Under the pieces are notes generated by a model. That model was not told the origin of the DNA. It saw only the letters and a program-made list of their open reading frames with translations, and ran no database searches. 64,000 bases of DNA from Paulownia fortunei (Eukaryota; Streptophyta; Magnoliopsida; Lamiales; Paulowniaceae): assembly GCA_019321725.1 (NCBI GenBank), contig CM033115.1:868001-932000 (forward strand). The letters run 5' to 3'. A program made the position numbers and the translations under genes. How positions within the stretch are numbered: the stretch's first letter is position 1; each line of letters begins with the position of its first letter. Positions 61,118 through 64,000 of the stretch are shown piece after piece.

Positions 61118-63569
61118 CTATGTAGGTATTAGTGCCATTATTTGGTTCCTGATGATACCCATGCACTTCTGTATTTCAGTATAAACAGGAAGGTTTTGTG
61201 AACTGCGGGGTTGTAAGCTTGTGACAGCAGAATCTAGTATCTGTGCCACATCGGATGGAGGGAACTGCCGTTCTGTACATTTCTGCAATTATACACAAGT
61301 GATTGCTATCAATCGCCATACGAAGTAAAAGGTAACCACCTCTCTCAGAAAAATAAGACAACTTGGGATTTCATTTTTTTTTTTTTTTTTGGGGGGTGGG
61401 TGGGGGCACGGGATTGCTTTCTTCATATAATTCACCTGAATCATAAGCAAAGTTGCAACACATTTAGAGATCAGCTCTGATGGAATTTGTGCCTCAATGT
61501 TGGATGCATTCGTGGATTTAGCATCAGGTGCCTGCAACAATTTTCACATTTGAAATATCAATAGCTCATGGCAAAATGGAGAACCATGAGCTAAATAGTT
61601 AGGGTGGAAGATCTTACCACGGCCAAGCTGGAATCATCCGAGGGAAGCTGGTCGTTTACATAATCTATAGCTTCCTCAATTTTCTCAATGGTGTCCTCCC
61701 TACCCTTGAGTGATGACATTGCCTAAAAAAATGAGGAAAAATCTTGAAGATCAATCCAATAGGAAGTGGTTATTATTTCAAAAAGGTTAATAGTGGACTC
61801 CTGAAATTTATCTACATCTTTGTGATGCATGACATTGGATAATAGATTATAAAATTCATCAAAGATAAATGAGGTCACACGGGGTTATTGTCGCCTACGT
61901 AGCATTCTTGCTGGTGCAAATTTTGATATCATAATTACATTATGTTGACAATAATAATGCGGCCGCATTACGGATGCCCAGGTACAGATTTCAACTTTTG
62001 CCAATTTAATGAAATTTATACTAGTTGAGCTCCGCAGAACAGATTCTGGACCAAAAACAAATTGTCAGGACTCTGGCTTGCAATGACTTGATTCTGCAAC
62101 ATGCATCAGGATACATGGGGAAGCATAAGACTATAAAGGAGAGCACTTAAAACAGAGTTGAATGCATTCTGTACCTGCACGGCTGCATCTACCATTGCCC
62201 GGGCTTTTGTTCTTGAGCTATCAATGATTTCATTTGCATGTGAACCTGATTCACAAGTTTGACATGCAGAACGGTCAAAAGATAATTCATCACCAGGATC
62301 AGCAAAATTGGTGCCTGGCCTGGGCCATGCAAGTGGGATGTTTCCTTGATATGTGTTTCGTTGTCTCAAGCAATATAAAGCAGAAGAAACCTGCACCATC
62401 CAAAGAAAAAGAAAAAAATGAGCTCTAATATTTGATATTGAAAATCTAAACAAATACCAAAATAAGAAAAAAGCAGTTTTCAATTTCCTGTACGGAGCCC
62501 TATACCTGTTCATTGGCTTCATTCAATTGTATAAGTACCGCGGCATATTGCTTTTTAAATGGCTCATAGTCCTTCAAAGAGCTATCACCATCCTTCTGAT
62601 TTTCCAGCACATCATCGTTCAGACGCCTCAACTCCAGAACAACAGCTTCCTGCACATAAAGCCCAATAACGCAATGAAATTCTGATAGACATCCAATAGT
62701 TAACATGCACCATTAATGGTCTGATGAAAAAGACTCTAATTTTCGAACTACAAATAAAGCCTAACGAAACAACCAAGCAGGATCTGATCATAAAGCAGCA
62801 AAGACTGGTGTCTGAACATTTATAAGTCCAAGTATGAATCATCAAACAATCAAGTGAAGAGAACACGTAAACAACGGATTAGCAAGTGAATGCTGATGAC
62901 CTTTTTATCAAGAGCACGAGTCAGCTCAGCAAGAGCTTGAACATCAGCTTCCTTTGCCTGGATCTGAGCCAGTGTACTAGGATGAGAATACGCTGTTTGT
63001 TGGTAACTAGCAGTTTCAGCAGACCCAATGCTTGTTTGCACATTAGCATTTGCAGAAGCCACCTGGTGAACCAAATCATACTTGAGATACTCCTGTTTGA
63101 CAATGAATTTATTATCTTCTGCTAGTGTGAACCAGAATATTAAACAAATGCAATCAAGGCAACAGAAATTAAGTTCCAATTAAGAATATTTCAAAAATTT
63201 CTCCAAACACTATTATACAGAATAATTCCGAAAATGTCAGTGACTGCCAAGGTTTGTGTCTGCCTGTGAAGCTAAACACCACTCAGGTAGAAATGATATA
63301 TAATTCAAAAAAATTAGCATGAGAATTTAGGGAGAGATTCATGCCTTTGTCTGCTTCAACAAACTTGCAGGTTTAGCTAATGGGGACAACTGAGAAATAC
63401 CATCGGTGTTATCCACATTGTCACCAGGGCAAAGCTTCAGAAATTCTTGCGCTCGACCATTTATTTTCAGTTCATTGAAATTTTCAAAAAAATTATCAAC
63501 AGCAATTGTTTGTCTCCCAAGCAATGTGGGCATATTCTCGAAAGGATTCAAAGGCATGCAGTCAATGTC
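61118..63569 (-). CDS. ALY: ALWAYS EARLY (LIN9-like) protein, 3' exons only
   Basis: C-terminal part of a plant LIN9/Mip130 homologue; the 5' part lies beyond the right edge. Exons on the minus strand: 63569-63345, 63092-62901, 62649-62506, 62390-62175, 61722-61618, 61531-61436 and 61282-61118. All are multiples of three and join in phase. Recognisable pieces are [14 protein letters not shown] (end of the DIRP-linked region), then [20 protein letters not shown] and [13 protein letters not shown] (coiled coil), [20 protein letters not shown], and the C-terminal [20 protein letters not shown] block ending in ALIPT. ALY proteins are chromatin-bound subunits of the MuvB/DREAM-type complex that controls cell-cycle genes; some Arabidopsis members act in germline and shoot development. 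The exon ending at 63345 is followed by GC, not GT, so that intron is probably GC-AG. From 63570 to 64000 I see only intron-like sequence. The paralogue (ALY1, 2 or 3) cannot be fixed. Confidence 0.9.
61391..61412 (+). repeat. G-rich tract in ALY intron
   Basis: G runs of six, three, five and three with short loops follow a run of T in the intron between 61282 and 61436. It lies on the strand opposite the ALY message, so a quadruplex could form on the transcribed template strand. Confidence 0.85.
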
Positions 63570-64000
63570 CTGCCAATGCAAAGCATTGCATAATCCGACT
63601 GAGAAACAAAAGAAAATAGGAAAAGAATGCACATAGAATAAAGGATGCAGACATCAGTGATTTGTAGAAAACAGCAAATACAAAGCATCAAAAAGTAGCA
63701 GAAGGGCTGATAATGATACGCAATTGGACCAGAAATACATGCATCAAGCATGAAATTCCTAATTTAATTTTTATTAATACAGCTACATTTGATAACATGT
63801 ATGAGATATAAATAGTATAACATGCATACCAAAAAATTGTCCTTGTTTATAGTTGTAGACAGTTTAGAAACTGCAGAAAATTGTGGTACTATGTAGATCC
63901 GAAATGACTTTTTGTGGAAGGGGATAATGAGTAGATTATGCTTCAACTTCTTCATTTGCCTAGTAGGGTCCATGAGCAGATACTTGACATTCAAATTAAA
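63570..64000 (-). other. ALY: Intron-like sequence of ALY up to the window edge
   Basis: No known ALY exon follows upstream of DIDCMPLNP within the window. An open frame at 63764-63994 on the minus strand does not match the expected upstream part of ALY, so I take the stretch as intron. Confidence 0.5.

Noticed and set aside
63764..63994. Minus-strand open frame of about 76 codons at the window edge
   Set aside because: It does not match the part of ALY expected before DIDCMPLNP, so it is most likely intron.

Overview
This is nuclear DNA from a flowering plant, most likely a eudicot of the asterid type. The genes are split by many short AT-rich introns with plant splice sites. Several introns sit in 5' leaders, the spacers are very AT-rich and full of microsatellites, and the protein families are plant-specific. 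The Cullin-1 exons read like asterid CUL1; that placement is from memory of the family, not from a search.

Layout. 1-3.1 kb is AT-rich spacer with long GA and CA/TA microsatellites. 3.1-4.8 kb (+) is a two-exon BAHD acyltransferase. 5.4-8.6 kb (+) is a small PPR protein like Arabidopsis EMB1417 (At4g21190). 8.6-13.8 kb is spacer. 13.8-14.3 kb (+) is an intronless NF-Y subunit B of the NF-YB5 type. 18.3-29.4 kb (+) is Cullin-1; 19 coding exons join without a frame error into 744 residues. 31.4-34.3 kb (+) is a FAR1/FHY3-type gene, a domesticated Mutator transposase, carrying an in-frame stop and further lesions. 38.3-47.0 kb (-) is a large CW-type zinc-finger gene with three apparent single-base frame shifts. 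50.6-58.7 kb (+) is the SnRK1 beta-gamma subunit SNF4 (CBM plus CBS domains, 490 residues). 61.1 kb to past the right edge (-) is the 3' part of an ALWAYS EARLY (LIN9/MuvB) gene.

The genes do not form a pathway. They are ordinary housekeeping and regulatory genes: ubiquitin ligase scaffold, energy-sensing kinase subunit, CCAAT-binding factor, cell-cycle repressor-complex subunit, RNA-binding PPR protein, and specialised or cuticle acylation. The orientations make two convergent pairs (FAR1-like with CW gene, SNF4 with ALY) and one head-to-head pair (CW gene with SNF4).

I found no undescribed biological system. The most noteworthy items are: a 1.15-kb Mutator-like foldback element with a near-perfect 9-bp target duplication in the last CUL1 intron; a second inverted-repeat element in another CUL1 intron; the lesions in the FAR1-like and CW genes, which are either decay or assembly errors; two probable GC-AG introns; and a few G-rich tracts with quadruplex potential. 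Coordinates of multi-exon genes run from start codon to stop codon, with exon bounds in the evidence.
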